Positions 1 through 8,757 of a DNA stretch of 18,641 bases are shown here, one piece after another. The DNA is taken from assembly GCA_023441845.1 (NCBI GenBank), contig JAEZNF010000436.1, positions 1-18,641 of the forward strand, in the 5' to 3' direction. A program made the position numbers and the translations under genes. Position 1 is the stretch's first letter, and every line of letters begins with the position of its first letter. The notes under the pieces were generated by a model. The model saw nothing but the letters and a program-made list of their open reading frames with translations. It was not told the origin of the DNA and searched no databases. The stretch comes from Bacillota bacterium. Lineage in GTDB: Bacteria; Bacillota; Clostridia; Acetivibrionales; DSM-2933.

Positions 1-646
1 GTGCTTTTATAGTGCCCTCAACTGCATCGTCTATGTATGTAAAGCATCTTATTTGCTCGCCGTCTCCACATATTTTTATAGGTTTACCCTGAAGCAGCCT
101 ATCCAAAAATATCGAAATCACAAACTCTTTTCTTTGACGGCTCCCGTATATATTGCAATACCTTAGTACCGTAACCTTTATTCCTGATTCTTCAGAAAAT
201 TCTTTTAACAACTGTTCGGAATACATCTTGGATTTGCCGTAGTGAGTAATAGGTGATAACTCCATGTTTTCTTCGAGTTGCCTGAACCCGCCCCCCTCCC
301 CGTATACTTCGGAGGATGATGTAAAAAGCAGATTCTCCGCTCCGACCTTTTTACAGGCATTAATAATATTTTTCACCCCGTCATAGTTAATACGGTAAAC
401 TTCCTTTTCATCGCTCAGACATGCTACCACACCAACCATTGCAGCAAGGTGGCATACCGTCTTATGTCCCCTCATAGAAGATTTGAGAAGCCGGTAGTCC
501 ATTATATCACCTTGAATATACCGGGCTTTGTTGTTCTCCGGCTTTTTTACATCATATATGGTTACTTCATGCCCTTTTGCTAAAAGCGCTTCTGCCAGAT
601 GGCTGCCTATAAATCCGCTTCCGCCGGTCAAAAATACTCTGTCCAT
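1..646 (-). CDS. NAD-dependent epimerase/dehydratase, extended SDR family (3' end cut by window edge)
   Basis: The reading frame starts at ATG (646-644) and stays open to the window edge, so about 215 N-terminal residues are visible. I translated it by hand. It begins MDRVFLTGGSGFIGSHLAEA, the glycine-rich NAD(P)-binding loop (TGGSGFIG), and carries HYGKSK, the YxxxK catalytic pair of extended short-chain dehydrogenases, preceded by an SSS stretch and VYGE. This fits sugar-nucleotide epimerases and dehydratases of the UDP-glucose 4-epimerase type; the substrate cannot be read from the sequence. A GGGGGAA ribosome site lies just upstream. It is separated from glgD by 133 bp that contain a perfect 19-bp inverted repeat, so cotranscription with glgCD is uncertain. 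Confidence 0.85.
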   Translation of the reverse strand, partial: MDRVFLTGGSGFIGSHLAEALLAKGHEVTIYDVKKPENNKARYIQGDIMDYRLLKSSMRGHKTVCHLAAMVGVVACLSDEKEVYRINYDGVKNIINACKKVGAENLLFTSSSEVYGEGGGFRQLEENMELSPITHYGKSKMYSEQLLKEFSEESGIKVTVLRYCNIYGSRQRKEFVISIFLDRLLQGKPIKICGDGEQIRCFTYIDDAVEGTIKA

Positions 647-664
647 TTAAATTCCCCCGTTGCA

Positions 665-709
665 AGAAATAAAGTTATTGTCTTCATTACAGACAATAAC
701 TTTATTTCT
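665..709 (-). terminator. Perfect 19-bp hairpin between glgD and the epimerase gene
   Basis: AGAAATAAAGTTATTGTCT (665-683) is exactly complementary to 691-709, with a 7-nt loop. The stem is AT-rich. Read on the minus strand it ends in TTTATTTCT, which can serve as a weak U-rich tail, so it may terminate glgCD transcripts. It also ends only a few bases before the epimerase ribosome site, so it could instead limit translation or read-through of that gene. Confidence 0.55.
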
Positions 710-779
710 AATATTTGCTCACTTTAATTATATTATATTATATTATTTGTACTTCGAAATGGTTAACAAATAGTTAATT

Positions 780-1898
780 TTATACCCTTACTTTTCTGCT
801 TACAATGACCGGCCAGTCGGGATCTCCCTTTAACTGCTTTCCGTCAGTTATCTGCACATTTTTGTCCAGAATAACATATTGCAAAGATGCATTTTCATCT
901 ATGACAGACCCCTGCATTATTATACTGTCCTTCACAACAGCACCTTTTTTAATTGTAACACCGCGGAAAAGGACACTGTTCTCGACAGTTCCCTCTATGA
1001 TGCATCCGTCCGCCACTACAGAGTTTTTAACATCAGCTTCATCGTTATATTTGGCCGGAGCCTCATCCTTGACCTTGGTGTATATCTTCCAGTCATTCGT
1101 AAACAACTGGCGGCTTATATTTTGATCTAAAAGTTCCATGTTGCACCTGTAATACATCTGAATAGAGCTAAGGTTTCTCCAATAGCCGTCAAACTTATAT
1201 CCGTAAACCTTTAAAGCATCCAATTTCTTTATAATAATATCTTTTACAAAATCGTAATAACCATGTGCAATACAGTCCTCCAACAGACTAATAAGGAGTT
1301 CCCTCTTTAAAACATAAATACCCATTGACCCCAATTTACCTTTGGGTCTTGGCGGTTTTTCTTCAAAGTCCCTTATCCTTCCGTCCTGGTCAACATCCAC
1401 TATTCCCAGCAGCGTCAGATCATCTACGTAAAAATCAGACAGATCCCTGTAGACAACAGTTATATCGGCATTTTTAGCAATATGATGGTCCAGTACATCC
1501 TCAAAATTCATCTTATAAACACAATTACCGACCGAAATTATTACATACTCCCTTGTAGACCTTTTAAGGTATGTAAGGTTGTTGTACATGGCATCCGCAG
1601 TACCTTTATACCACTCGGAACTATCCGAAAGGTATGGCGGGAATATAAAAAGTCCGTCATTCTTCCTGTCCAGGTCCCACTCTTTCCCTGATCCCAGGTG
1701 GTCCATAAGCGAACGGAAATTATACTGCGTCAATACTCCTACATTCGTTATACCCGAATTAACCATGTTTGATAATACAAAATCAATAGCCCTGTACTTC
1801 CCTCCGACAGGAATAGCCGCTGTAGACCGTATGGCCGACAGCTCCTTTAATCTGCTGTTATTACCACCTGTAAGAATTATACCCATTGTATTTTTCAA
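780..1898 (-). CDS. glgD: Glucose-1-phosphate adenylyltransferase-like regulatory subunit GlgD
   Basis: A 372-residue GlgC paralogue with an N-terminal nucleotidyltransferase domain and a C-terminal left-handed beta-helix region. Where GlgC has GGQGSRL and [10 protein letters not shown], this protein has GGNNSRL (11-17) and [11 protein letters not shown] (122-132), so the catalytic Asp-containing motif is altered. That is typical of GlgD, the weakly active or inactive partner that forms a heterotetramer with GlgC in Firmicutes and raises its activity. The start is TTG at 1898: AAAGGTGG sits 9 nt upstream, whereas the internal ATG at 1886 is about 21 nt away. The TTG overlaps the glgC stop (TTGA), indicating translational coupling. 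Confidence 0.93.
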   Translation of the reverse strand: MKNTMGIILTGGNNSRLKELSAIRSTAAIPVGGKYRAIDFVLSNMVNSGITNVGVLTQYNFRSLMDHLGSGKEWDLDRKNDGLFIFPPYLSDSSEWYKGTADAMYNNLTYLKRSTREYVIISVGNCVYKMNFEDVLDHHIAKNADITVVYRDLSDFYVDDLTLLGIVDVDQDGRIRDFEEKPPRPKGKLGSMGIYVLKRELLISLLEDCIAHGYYDFVKDIIIKKLDALKVYGYKFDGYWRNLSSIQMYYRCNMELLDQNISRQLFTNDWKIYTKVKDEAPAKYNDEADVKNSVVADGCIIEGTVENSVLFRGVTIKKGAVVKDSIIMQGSVIDENASLQYVILDKNVQITDGKQLKGDPDWPVIVSRKVRV

Positions 1899-3175
1899 TC
1901 ACAAACACCACCTTTAAATACACTTTTTCCCGACGGAACCTGGAGCGAACAAAAATCCTCCCCGGTTGCAAACCTGTCCACGACAACATTCTTTCCTATT
2001 TCGGCACAATCAGGCACCTGCGCACCTTCGCCCACAACAGTTATTCCTGAATAATAAATGTTAGGTTTTAATTCATTCTCTACCTCTTCACCTACTCCGA
2101 TTTTCACTTCATTTCCAACAGAAACATTTTCACCGACTATACTTTTCTTTATGTATGAGTTAACGCCAATTTTGCAATTGGTCATGATTATCGAATCTTC
2201 TATAACAGCATCCTTATCAATAAAAACACCGGGGAATATAATGGAATTTTTTACCTTACCGTAAACCGCGCAGCCTTCAGAAACAATGGATGTCTTGATG
2301 TTTCCGCCAGGTCCTATATAATGAGCGGGCTTTACCGGATTAGGGGTATATATCCTCCAAATCGGGTCAAAAAGGTTAAATTCCGGCACTCTTTTAATCA
2401 GATCCATGTTTGATTCCCAAAAAGCCTCAATAGTCCCGACATCCTTCCAATAGCCTCTGTACTCGTATGCCCACATATTCCTTCCATCCCTCAGCATGGC
2501 AGGAATTACATTCTTGCCGAAATCATGGTCTGATTCGTTGTTCTCGTCATCTTTTATAAGATATTCTTTAAGAACTTTCCAGGTAAATATATATATCCCC
2601 ATTGAAGCCAGAGTACTTTTCGGATTTTTGGGTTTTTCTTCGAAATCTATGATTTTGCCCTTATCATCTGAGAGCATTATTCCATACCTGCCGGCCTCTG
2701 CTTCCGGAACGTTTATAACCGAAATAGTCGCTTCGGCCTTATTCTTTTTATGCTCTTCGAGCATAAGCGAGTAGTCCATTTTATAAATATGATCGCCCGA
2801 GAGGATAATTACATACTCCGGCGAAACCTTATCCACAAAATGAATGTTCTGATAGACGGCATTTGCCGTACCTTTATACCATTCTCCAACCTCTTCTTTC
2901 AGATATGGAGATAGAACTGTAACTCCACCATTCATTCTATCAAGATCCCATGGTTTACCGATACCTATATGGGCGTTTAACTCCAAGGGCTGGTACTGTG
3001 TAAGAACTCCGACCGTTTCAATTCCCGAATTAACACAGTTACTCAGTGTAAAATCAATAATCCTGTATTTTCCTCCATACAATACTGCAGGTTTTGCTAT
3101 GTTCTTGGTTAAAACTCCCAGCCTGCTGCCCTGACCTCCAGCAAGCAGTAACGCTATTATTTCAGTGTTATTCAT
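1895..3175 (-). CDS. glgC: Glucose-1-phosphate adenylyltransferase (ADP-glucose pyrophosphorylase), catalytic subunit
   Basis: This 426-residue protein makes ADP-glucose from ATP and glucose-1-phosphate, the committed step of bacterial glycogen synthesis, in the cytoplasm. It has the nucleotide loop GGQGSRL (13-19), a Lys-rich activator region near [11 protein letters not shown], the catalytic [10 protein letters not shown] (126-135), the sugar-phosphate motif FEEKP (178-182), and a C-terminal hexapeptide beta-helix. The length matches the family. The ATG at 3175 follows GGGAGATGGTGAA. It is coupled to glgD by a 4-bp overlap. About 170 bp upstream lies the promoter-like repeat shared with cphA, so expression may be tied to storage control. 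The next glycogen genes (synthase, branching enzyme) are not in the window. Confidence 0.96.
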   Translation of the reverse strand: MNNTEIIALLLAGGQGSRLGVLTKNIAKPAVLYGGKYRIIDFTLSNCVNSGIETVGVLTQYQPLELNAHIGIGKPWDLDRMNGGVTVLSPYLKEEVGEWYKGTANAVYQNIHFVDKVSPEYVIILSGDHIYKMDYSLMLEEHKKNKAEATISVINVPEAEAGRYGIMLSDDKGKIIDFEEKPKNPKSTLASMGIYIFTWKVLKEYLIKDDENNESDHDFGKNVIPAMLRDGRNMWAYEYRGYWKDVGTIEAFWESNMDLIKRVPEFNLFDPIWRIYTPNPVKPAHYIGPGGNIKTSIVSEGCAVYGKVKNSIIFPGVFIDKDAVIEDSIIMTNCKIGVNSYIKKSIVGENVSVGNEVKIGVGEEVENELKPNIYYSGITVVGEGAQVPDCAEIGKNVVVDRFATGEDFCSLQVPSGKSVFKGGVCD

Positions 3176-3307
3176 TTCACCATCTCCCGTAAAAAATAAG
3201 TAATATGTTCCAGCTGGGTTTACAATGCTTTCTTTGCCAGTTAGAATGAGGATAAATGATTTATCGGCAAATATTTAAAATTGTTTAGTTAAATATGGAA
3301 CTATATG

Positions 3308-3353
3308 TTTCGCGAAAAACATTTTACAGTTCTAATTCTATTTTTTCGCGAAA
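3308..3353. promoter_or_regulatory. Paired TTTCGCGAAA palindromes upstream of glgC (candidate operators)
   Basis: TTTCGCGAAA occurs at 3308-3317 and 3344-3353. With flanking A/T runs the two sites form a 12-bp inverted repeat (3308-3319 with 3342-3353), 22 nt apart. The upstream one overlaps the last base of the predicted -10 box and the start point. The other lies about 30 nt into the leader. This fits a dimeric repressor that could bridge two sites. The binding protein is unknown. Confidence 0.5.
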
Positions 3354-3414
3354 TTATATATCTTGATCCATTGAACGCAACACTTTATGAAAATTCTTTC
3401 GAGCGTTCAATATA
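3344..3414 (-). repeat. Storage-gene promoter repeat, copy 1 (upstream of glgC)
   Basis: A 71-bp segment matching 12531-12603 at 67 of 71 aligned bases, with one 2-nt indel. Read toward glgC it contains the arms ATTGAACGC (3411-3403) and GCGTTCAAT (3378-3370), then TATAAT, then TTTCGCGAAA. Weaker similarity continues outward: both copies have AACAGTTAA further up (about 3439 and 12611), with roughly 13 extra bases in this copy. I found no third copy in the window. Confidence 0.85.
3353..3380 (-). promoter_or_regulatory. Predicted sigma-A promoter of glgCD inside the repeat
   Basis: On the minus strand, TTGCGT (3380-3375) and TATAAT (3358-3353) are 16 bp apart. The -35 lies in the right arm of the inverted repeat and the last T of the -10 is the first T of TTTCGCGAAA. 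A start near 3346 would give a leader of about 170 nt before glgC. The -35 is a partial match, which fits a regulated promoter. Confidence 0.5.
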
Positions 3415-3627
3415 GCTTCAAATTATATTATTTAGTAAACAGTTAATATTTTATTATACCCCTACCATGAAAAGAATAAACAATATTAACAAATAAACGC
3501 AGTTAAATCGTCCAATATTTTACCAATGTATCAAAAAGTGTATTTAATCACCCGGAATACGTAACAGCAGATTTTTACATTTGCTGTTATCCCTTACTTT
3601 TTTATTTATTCCATAAAAATCTCTTAC

Positions 3628-3753
3628 CTATAATATGCAATTTACTTCCAACCATTTTGCTATGCCATTCTCTCCATTGCAGCCAATAATACCCGGAATT
3701 TGTTCTGTTGTGTTAAGCAGCGTCCCATCCAAATCTGTTACATAAGTTTTCAA
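3628..3753 (-). pseudogene. Remnant of a HAD-family phosphatase (N-terminal motif only)
   Basis: A 41-codon frame starts at TTG 3753, 6 nt after a good AGGGGG ribosome site and 15 bp after the dut stop, and ends with TAG at 3630-3628. It begins LKTYVTDLDGTLLNTTEQIP, which carries HAD motif I (DxDGT, here DLDGTLL) with the usual hydrophobic strand before it. Intact HAD phosphatases are over 200 residues, so motifs II to IV are missing. After about residue 20 the sequence no longer resembles the family, which suggests an internal deletion. I call it a decayed gene; a short functional peptide is possible but unlikely. Confidence 0.6.
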
Positions 3754-3768
3754 AACGCGCCCCCTATG

Positions 3769-4272
3769 CTATTCGATCCCCGTGGAGCCAAATCCGCCGC
3801 CGCGGTTTTGCCCTATGCCGCTTACTGATTTCACAACCGTAAAAACCATCCTGGGCACAACCTGAAGCACTATCTGCGCCACTCTGTCACCCTTCCTAAC
3901 TTTATAAATTCCTTTGTTATTTCCGCTGCTGTCAACGGCAAATACTCTTTCGACGCTTTCACATACTTCCGACGTATTGGTAACTATTATACCGAGCTCA
4001 TCCCTGTAACCGCTGTCGATAGTACCCGGAGAATTGGAAATCCTTAACGGGGTCTTGTATGAAATCCCGCTTCTGGGCCTTACTTGAATTTCATAGCCTT
4101 CGGGTATTGCAAGCTTTAATCCTGTAGGTATGATAACAGTTTCACCCGGCCTTACCAACACATCCTCTGCCGCATATACGTCCATTCCGGCATCCCCTGG
4201 TCTGGCATAGCTTGGCAGTACAGCTCCCTCCCTGCATATTTCAACGAACACCTCAACATTGTTATCCGACAT
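3769..4272 (-). CDS. dut: Deoxyuridine 5'-triphosphate nucleotidohydrolase (dUTPase)
   Basis: It hydrolyses dUTP to dUMP and pyrophosphate, keeping uracil out of DNA and feeding thymidylate synthesis. All five trimeric-dUTPase motifs are present in the 167-residue protein: PGDAGMDVYA (25-34), RPRSGIS (65-71), GTIDSGYRDELGII (83-96, with the catalytic Asp and the base-stacking Tyr), KGDRVAQIVL (127-136) and RGGGFGSTG (157-165). A longer frame opens at 4347, but I chose ATG 4272 because AGGGGG lies 6 nt upstream and the extra residues are unlike the family. The gene then begins 22 bp after the U32 gene, consistent with one operon. Confidence 0.95.
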   Translation of the reverse strand: MSDNNVEVFVEICREGAVLPSYARPGDAGMDVYAAEDVLVRPGETVIIPTGLKLAIPEGYEIQVRPRSGISYKTPLRISNSPGTIDSGYRDELGIIVTNTSEVCESVERVFAVDSSGNNKGIYKVRKGDRVAQIVLQVVPRMVFTVVKSVSGIGQNRGGGFGSTGIE

Positions 4273-4294
4273 AATCATCCCCCTAAATATTACA

Positions 4295-6805
4295 TTATAC
4301 CCCTCTGAAGTAATGTCCTCTGGTGAAGCCTTGAGCTTCCACCTCATCTTTTAAAGCTTTATAGTGTTTAACCCTGTGCTGCCCGTTATCCAAAATATCC
4401 CTGTGCATTATAATAAGGTTCGCAATTCTATCAGGGCTTTCATCGGTGACATTAAGCCTCACCATATCAATTCCCGCACCCGAAATTTTGTTCAAGCTGT
4501 CCGGCACAAACAATACATTCGAATTCAGGACAATACTTTTGCAGTCTATTTTATCACAAATCACCGGAAATTTTATATCTTTCCTGTCCTTCAGGAAATA
4601 ACCTGAATTACAACATGAACCGCTGCACTTATTTTTCGCGCCCGATCCGCCTATAACACTTCCTACCGGACAGTATTCACTTGTCATCAAAGTAATCCGT
4701 CCATATACAACCGATTCTTTTTCAAGTCCTTCAATATCAGCCAGTGAATTTATCTGGACCATATTTAATTCAGCCGATACAGTTATTCCATCAAGACCAA
4801 GCTTCCTTATTTCATCAAGGGAATAGCTGTTAAATATATTCAATGAATAATCCCCTGCAATTTTTAAACCGTGATACTTACCGGCTAATTCCTGCAAAGA
4901 GCCCAAATTTCCCAAAAGCACCCCATCAATACCCAACTCTATAAAGGCATTCATCCTTTTTTTAATCAGGCTGTCATAATTTCCTCTTGTAACGGAAGGC
5001 AGCCGGATAAACACTTCAAAACCACTCCTCTTGTATTCTTCAATCAAATTGAGGTTATTTCCGTTTATAAAGCGGTTAAAAGGGAAATACAGCCTATCCG
5101 CTCCCTTAAAAAATTCCGGACGGTATCTCTCATCCCAATTGTAGAAAAAAGCAGAAATCCGCGCAGGTCTTTTCATATTTCGACTATTTCCCGGGAAATG
5201 CAGCACGTTTTTTTTAATTTCCTCTATATTCCCCGATATTTTTCCGGTTTTCTTTGAAGCTCTCACTGCTTCCATTTCTTCTAGAGCTCTTCTTCGTATA
5301 TTGTTTATTTCACTTACCGGAACCGATAAACCGTCTTCTACCAAAGCTTCAATAGCAGAAAACTCAAACGGCGTGTCTCCTGTTTTCGCGGCCTGCTCTA
5401 AAACCCTTTCCTCTGTCAGTGCGCGGTTTATTGCTTTTTCAGGGGTAATCCCACCCGACACATTGATCTCATTTCCCGTCAAGTCTTTTATAGACATGGT
5501 AACAGGTGTATTATTCTTAATAGTTATTTTACACTCAAGCGGTATCTTCCTTTTGCTTTTTCCTGTAAAAGACTCCCTTGCAGACATATTCAACGCCTTG
5601 CTTGAGGTCTTAAATACCCTGTCTCCCTTTTTAATGTTTCCGTTAATGTTTCCCAGCGATACAATCTCTCTTTTTTTCGTCTGGTCAGAAGAGTGCTTAT
5701 CGCGGTCAATCCAGCTGACAACCGTCCCGGGGCTTTCATTTTCGCCCGTCCAGACCTCAATGCCGTCTCCAATTTCCACCTGGCCTTCGAGTTTTACTTT
5801 AATGGTCTTTTTTACATAGTCATAGGACAAGACTTCTCCGATGTATACCCCCCAGTTTTTGGGCTTCTCAAAGCACATCATGTCCCTGCCCTGCTTGCCT
5901 TGGAGATAACCGGTAGTAAAGCCTCCCCTGTTAAACGCCTGCAGAAGATCACTCTTATCCCCTGCTTCAACCTTGCAGTTCTTATTGAAACCATCTTTTT
6001 GCCCCGCAATCATATCCAGATATTTCCTGTACACTTTTACCACAGTAGCAACGTATTCGGGGTTTTTCATACGGCCTTCGATTTTCAAAGATTTAACTCC
6101 TGTATTTGCGATACTCCCGAGCATGGAAATAGAGCACAGGTCCTTTGGGCTCATAATATAGCCCTTTCCCTCTGCTTTATTTTGTCCGGCAGATATGATT
6201 TCATATGGCAGTCTGCATGGTTGAGCGCATTTGCCCCTGTTGCCGCTTCTGCCTCCTATTATACTACTCATAAGGCACTGCCCCGAGTAGGATATGCACA
6301 AGGCACCGTGGATAAAGATTTCCGTCTCAAGCGGTGTATTTTTTGATATGTATTCTATTTCGTGAGCAGAAAGCTCCCTGGCAAGTACGACTCTTTTAAA
6401 GCCAAGTCTCTCAAGGGTTTTGACACCGTCAAGGTTATACACCGTCATCTGGGTGCTTGCATGCAATTCGGCTTCGGGAAATGTCTTTCTTAACACTCCT
6501 GCAAAACCGATATCCTGAACAATAAACCCGTCCACACCCAGACCATATGCTTCCTCAACAAGGTAGAGCGCGTCCTTTAGTTCAGAATCCAGCATAAGTG
6601 TATTTATGGTCATGTAGACATTCACATCCCTGACATGAGCATAATCAACAGCTTCTTTTAGCATTGAAGAATCAAAATTCCCTGCAAATTGTCTGGCACT
6701 AAACTGCTTGCCTCCGAGATAAACAGCATCCGCGCCGTTTTCAACAGCTGCTTTAAAAGAATCCCAATCACCGGCAGGAGCCAGCAGTTCCATTTTCTTA
6801 ATCAT
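4295..6805 (-). CDS. U32 peptidase-family protein with C-terminal DUF3656-like region (RlhA-like)
   Basis: An 836-residue protein. The N-terminal TIM-barrel begins MELLAPAGDWDSFKAAVENG. The U32 signature EIFIHGALCISYSGQC (162-177) is followed by a Cys cluster, GKCAQPC (191-197). A second Cys-rich block near the C-terminus (EYCPVGSVIGG, CSGSCC, LKDRKDIKFPV, DKIDCKS) is typical of the long clostridial U32 proteins. Members with this layout include E. coli RlhA, which hydroxylates 23S rRNA C2501 and is thought to carry an iron-sulfur cluster, so an RNA-hydroxylation role is more likely than proteolysis. RlhA is shorter (about 650 residues). The ATG at 6805 follows AAAGGGGA and overlaps the upstream stop by 8 bp. 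Confidence 0.85.
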   Translation of the reverse strand: MIKKMELLAPAGDWDSFKAAVENGADAVYLGGKQFSARQFAGNFDSSMLKEAVDYAHVRDVNVYMTINTLMLDSELKDALYLVEEAYGLGVDGFIVQDIGFAGVLRKTFPEAELHASTQMTVYNLDGVKTLERLGFKRVVLARELSAHEIEYISKNTPLETEIFIHGALCISYSGQCLMSSIIGGRSGNRGKCAQPCRLPYEIISAGQNKAEGKGYIMSPKDLCSISMLGSIANTGVKSLKIEGRMKNPEYVATVVKVYRKYLDMIAGQKDGFNKNCKVEAGDKSDLLQAFNRGGFTTGYLQGKQGRDMMCFEKPKNWGVYIGEVLSYDYVKKTIKVKLEGQVEIGDGIEVWTGENESPGTVVSWIDRDKHSSDQTKKREIVSLGNINGNIKKGDRVFKTSSKALNMSARESFTGKSKRKIPLECKITIKNNTPVTMSIKDLTGNEINVSGGITPEKAINRALTEERVLEQAAKTGDTPFEFSAIEALVEDGLSVPVSEINNIRRRALEEMEAVRASKKTGKISGNIEEIKKNVLHFPGNSRNMKRPARISAFFYNWDERYRPEFFKGADRLYFPFNRFINGNNLNLIEEYKRSGFEVFIRLPSVTRGNYDSLIKKRMNAFIELGIDGVLLGNLGSLQELAGKYHGLKIAGDYSLNIFNSYSLDEIRKLGLDGITVSAELNMVQINSLADIEGLEKESVVYGRITLMTSEYCPVGSVIGGSGAKNKCSGSCCNSGYFLKDRKDIKFPVICDKIDCKSIVLNSNVLFVPDSLNKISGAGIDMVRLNVTDESPDRIANLIIMHRDILDNGQHRVKHYKALKDEVEAQGFTRGHYFRGV

Positions 6806-7709
6806 TACTATCCCCTTTATTGCTTATACTACTACCAACTTTATCAAATATCTTTAAAACCGACGGCGTTATATCAAGAAGAGAACTTATGCTTCCCAAA
6901 ACACCCTCAGGTATTTTCCCTATCAGTATTGTCGGAACCTTATTAAATGTATGCGTTTTCACGCTAATATCTTCTATATTTCCATGGTCGCTTGTAATAA
7001 AAAGCAGATCGTTTTCCGGATCTAAAAGCTTTATAAGCGCTCCCAAAAAGGCATCTAAGAGTTCTATCTCTTCAATCGCAGCACCCATATCGGTTCTGTG
7101 ACCTATTATATCTGTCATAAAATGTTCAAAAAGCGTAAAATCATAATCCCGGCTTATGTCATAAAGCCTTACTGCAGCTTCCTCAGGTGAGATGACTTTC
7201 ACATCATAACCGCTTTGAGAAAGTATCTTCCCCGTTATGTCATGATAAATCCCTTTTCCATTATTGTAATCCTTTACTCTTCTAAACTCAATCCCATTTG
7301 AGCGCGTCATTACAGACGTCACCGAAGGGCGATTTCTTCTATCCCTTGGATCAAGCATATTCCTAAGGTATTCTTCCCTGTACACGTTTGAATTAGTCAC
7401 TTTAAGACCTCTTTTTAAAAGCTCCGCAAACAGGTTGTTTTTATAAATTATTTTTTTGAGAGTAATGGTAGGCTGCCCGCTCAAGTGCCTTCCAAGAACC
7501 TTTGATGCATTTATTCCGGTAAAAATAGCAGTTTGACCTGTCGCACTCTGGGGAAGCCCGGGTATACCGAGGGAAGCATCGGTTTTCACCACCTCATACC
7601 GTCCGAATATATAATCAATATTCGGGGTATTTGCAGCAATCACCGGATTTTTTGATTTGTCGTCCTGGCCAATACCAAAACCGTCTATAAACAGAAATAT
7701 AATCTTCAT
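6798..7709 (-). CDS. Alkaline-phosphatase-superfamily metalloenzyme (phosphomutase-like)
   Basis: A 303-residue protein with the metal-binding layout of the phosphopentomutase / cofactor-independent phosphoglycerate mutase branch: FLFIDGFGIG (D9), the likely nucleophile loop LPQSATGQTAIFTG (53-66), FMTDIIGHR (D200, H204), FITSDHGN (D241, H242) and a later THTFNKVPTILIG (H253). It lacks the long insertions of true iPGM (over 500 residues) and is shorter than phosphopentomutase (about 390). The substrate is unknown; genomes usually carry it as a generic metalloenzyme. It starts 1 bp after the previous stop and overlaps the U32 gene by 8 bp, so the three are cotranslated. Confidence 0.8.
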   Translation of the reverse strand: MKIIFLFIDGFGIGQDDKSKNPVIAANTPNIDYIFGRYEVVKTDASLGIPGLPQSATGQTAIFTGINASKVLGRHLSGQPTITLKKIIYKNNLFAELLKRGLKVTNSNVYREEYLRNMLDPRDRRNRPSVTSVMTRSNGIEFRRVKDYNNGKGIYHDITGKILSQSGYDVKVISPEEAAVRLYDISRDYDFTLFEHFMTDIIGHRTDMGAAIEEIELLDAFLGALIKLLDPENDLLFITSDHGNIEDISVKTHTFNKVPTILIGKIPEGVLGSISSLLDITPSVLKIFDKVGSSISNKGDSND

Positions 7710-7710
7710 G

Positions 7711-8118
7711 TTATTTATTTTGTCCGGTTTTCTCGTTTTTAGATTTACGTTTAAACAACCTGATAATAAAATCTATTATATCAATCAGACTTCTAAGTTT
7801 TCCTATTATATCCTTATTTACGGTCTGCGCAGTTGCAGAAGTCAATTCAGCAGTTGCGCCAAATTCGTGAATTGCCGCTTCAAGCATCTTCAACTCATCT
7901 TTTGCCGTATCGGTTATTTCAGCAGTGTTTTTAGAAATTACAGGCATATTCTTAAGGGTTTCATCAATGTTTTTCTTATTGTCCTTAAGGATATCCTTTA
8001 AGACTTTTATACTTGCGTTTAAATTTCGGAGCAACAAAATCAGGTAGACACCGCAAACAGCCGCTACCGCTACAACTACAACAATGGCAAGGTTACTCAG
8101 CTTAATATACCCATCCAT
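7711..8118 (-). CDS. Small membrane-anchored protein with amphipathic helices (DUF948-like)
   Basis: A 135-residue protein with one N-terminal membrane segment (about residues 9-30, rich in Val, Ala and Leu), then a long predicted helical region with heptad-like spacing of hydrophobics, and a basic tail (FKRKSKNEK). The layout resembles DUF948 proteins, a poorly understood Firmicutes group that includes stress-associated YtxG. The start is well supported by GGAGGTGA about 9 nt upstream. It sits 33 bp downstream of zapA and 1 bp before the metalloenzyme gene, clearly in the same transcript. The function is unknown; an envelope or division-linked role is only suggested by the ZapA neighbour. 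Confidence 0.75.
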   Translation of the reverse strand: MDGYIKLSNLAIVVVVAVAAVCGVYLILLLRNLNASIKVLKDILKDNKKNIDETLKNMPVISKNTAEITDTAKDELKMLEAAIHEFGATAELTSATAQTVNKDIIGKLRSLIDIIDFIIRLFKRKSKNEKTGQNK

Positions 8119-8151
8119 TTCGTACTTTCACCTCCGGAATTCTTAAGTAGA

Positions 8152-8556
8152 TTATTTGTGGCTTGCTTTATCCAAAGAATTTCTTACTTCTCTGAGCTCA
8201 GCCTCTCTTTTGGCCAACTCAAGCTGCAAATTTGTATTTCTGTTGTTCAGTATGGCATTTTCGCCGGATATTGCTTTATTGGTTTCTCCTTGCTTTTCAA
8301 GCTCGTCCTGAACCTTTTTAAGCTCTTTTCTTAAAGCCGATTCATTTTCGTATGACTTGAAAAAGTCATCCGCAACATTAATAGCAGTCAAAACAGCTGC
8401 CATTGATGTACTCAGCCTGCTATTTGCTTTCATGATTTCATTCATCTTTTTATCTATATAGAGACCAACCTTCTGGATGTATTCATCAGACTCTGTGCCT
8501 ACCAGGGTATAGTCTTTTCCGGCTATTCTCACATTAACCTTATTTTTTGGCGTCAT
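8152..8556 (-). CDS. zapA: Cell division protein ZapA
   Basis: A 134-residue ZapA-type protein. The N-terminal globular part (KVNVRIAGKDYTLVGTESDE, then YIQKVGLYIDKKMNEI) matches the FtsZ-binding head of the family, and residues 65-130 form a Glu/Lys-rich coiled coil that mediates dimerisation. ZapA binds FtsZ and promotes bundling of protofilaments at the division ring. Its length is above the short Bacillus form (about 85 residues) because of the extended coiled coil, as in other clostridia. AAAGGAGTGA precedes the ATG. It is the first gene of the run leading to dut. Confidence 0.9.
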   Translation of the reverse strand: MTPKNKVNVRIAGKDYTLVGTESDEYIQKVGLYIDKKMNEIMKANSRLSTSMAAVLTAINVADDFFKSYENESALRKELKKVQDELEKQGETNKAISGENAILNNRNTNLQLELAKREAELREVRNSLDKASHK

Positions 8557-8757
8557 TTAATGTCACTCCTTTCCAAACCTAATAAAAACCTCTGAAGAAG
8601 TCGATTATGCACAAACAATTTCCCAATATATAAACATTAATTACCCATACTATAAAATAATACTGCTGATTGTATAAAATTTATTTTACTTATGAGGATT
8701 ATAAAATATTACTTCCGATTCTTCTTTAGCACTCACGGCACTCCATGAGTTAGGCTT

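Larger units (their letters stand above)
3176..3627. other. Gene-free region between the dut/HAD remnant and glgC
   Basis: Besides the repeat, promoter and palindromes listed separately, this stretch has an 11-bp hairpin at 3562-3589 (TAACAGCA arms, one wobble pair on the plus strand) downstream of dut and the HAD remnant. It lacks a U-run on the minus strand, so I do not call it a terminator. I see no further gene in 3415-3560, which is plain AT-rich sequence. Confidence 0.6.

Noticed and set aside
3344..3414. Insertion sequence or MITE as explanation of the repeat
   Set aside because: No terminal inverted repeats at its ends or target duplications are visible, and both copies sit in the same orientation before a gene start; not excluded, but less fitting than a regulatory element.
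4273..4347. N-terminal extension of dut
   Set aside because: It overlaps the U32 gene end, lacks a ribosome site and is unlike dUTPases; ATG 4272 has AGGGGG at proper spacing.
5693..6346. 217-codon plus-strand frame
   Set aside because: It lies antisense inside the U32-family gene, has no family features, and the minus-strand protein is clearly real.
8726..8755. CIRCE-like heat-shock operator (TTAGCACTC half site)
   Set aside because: The left half matches exactly, but the spacer is 12 instead of 9 bases and the right half (GAGTTAGGC) matches only in part; no chaperone gene follows.
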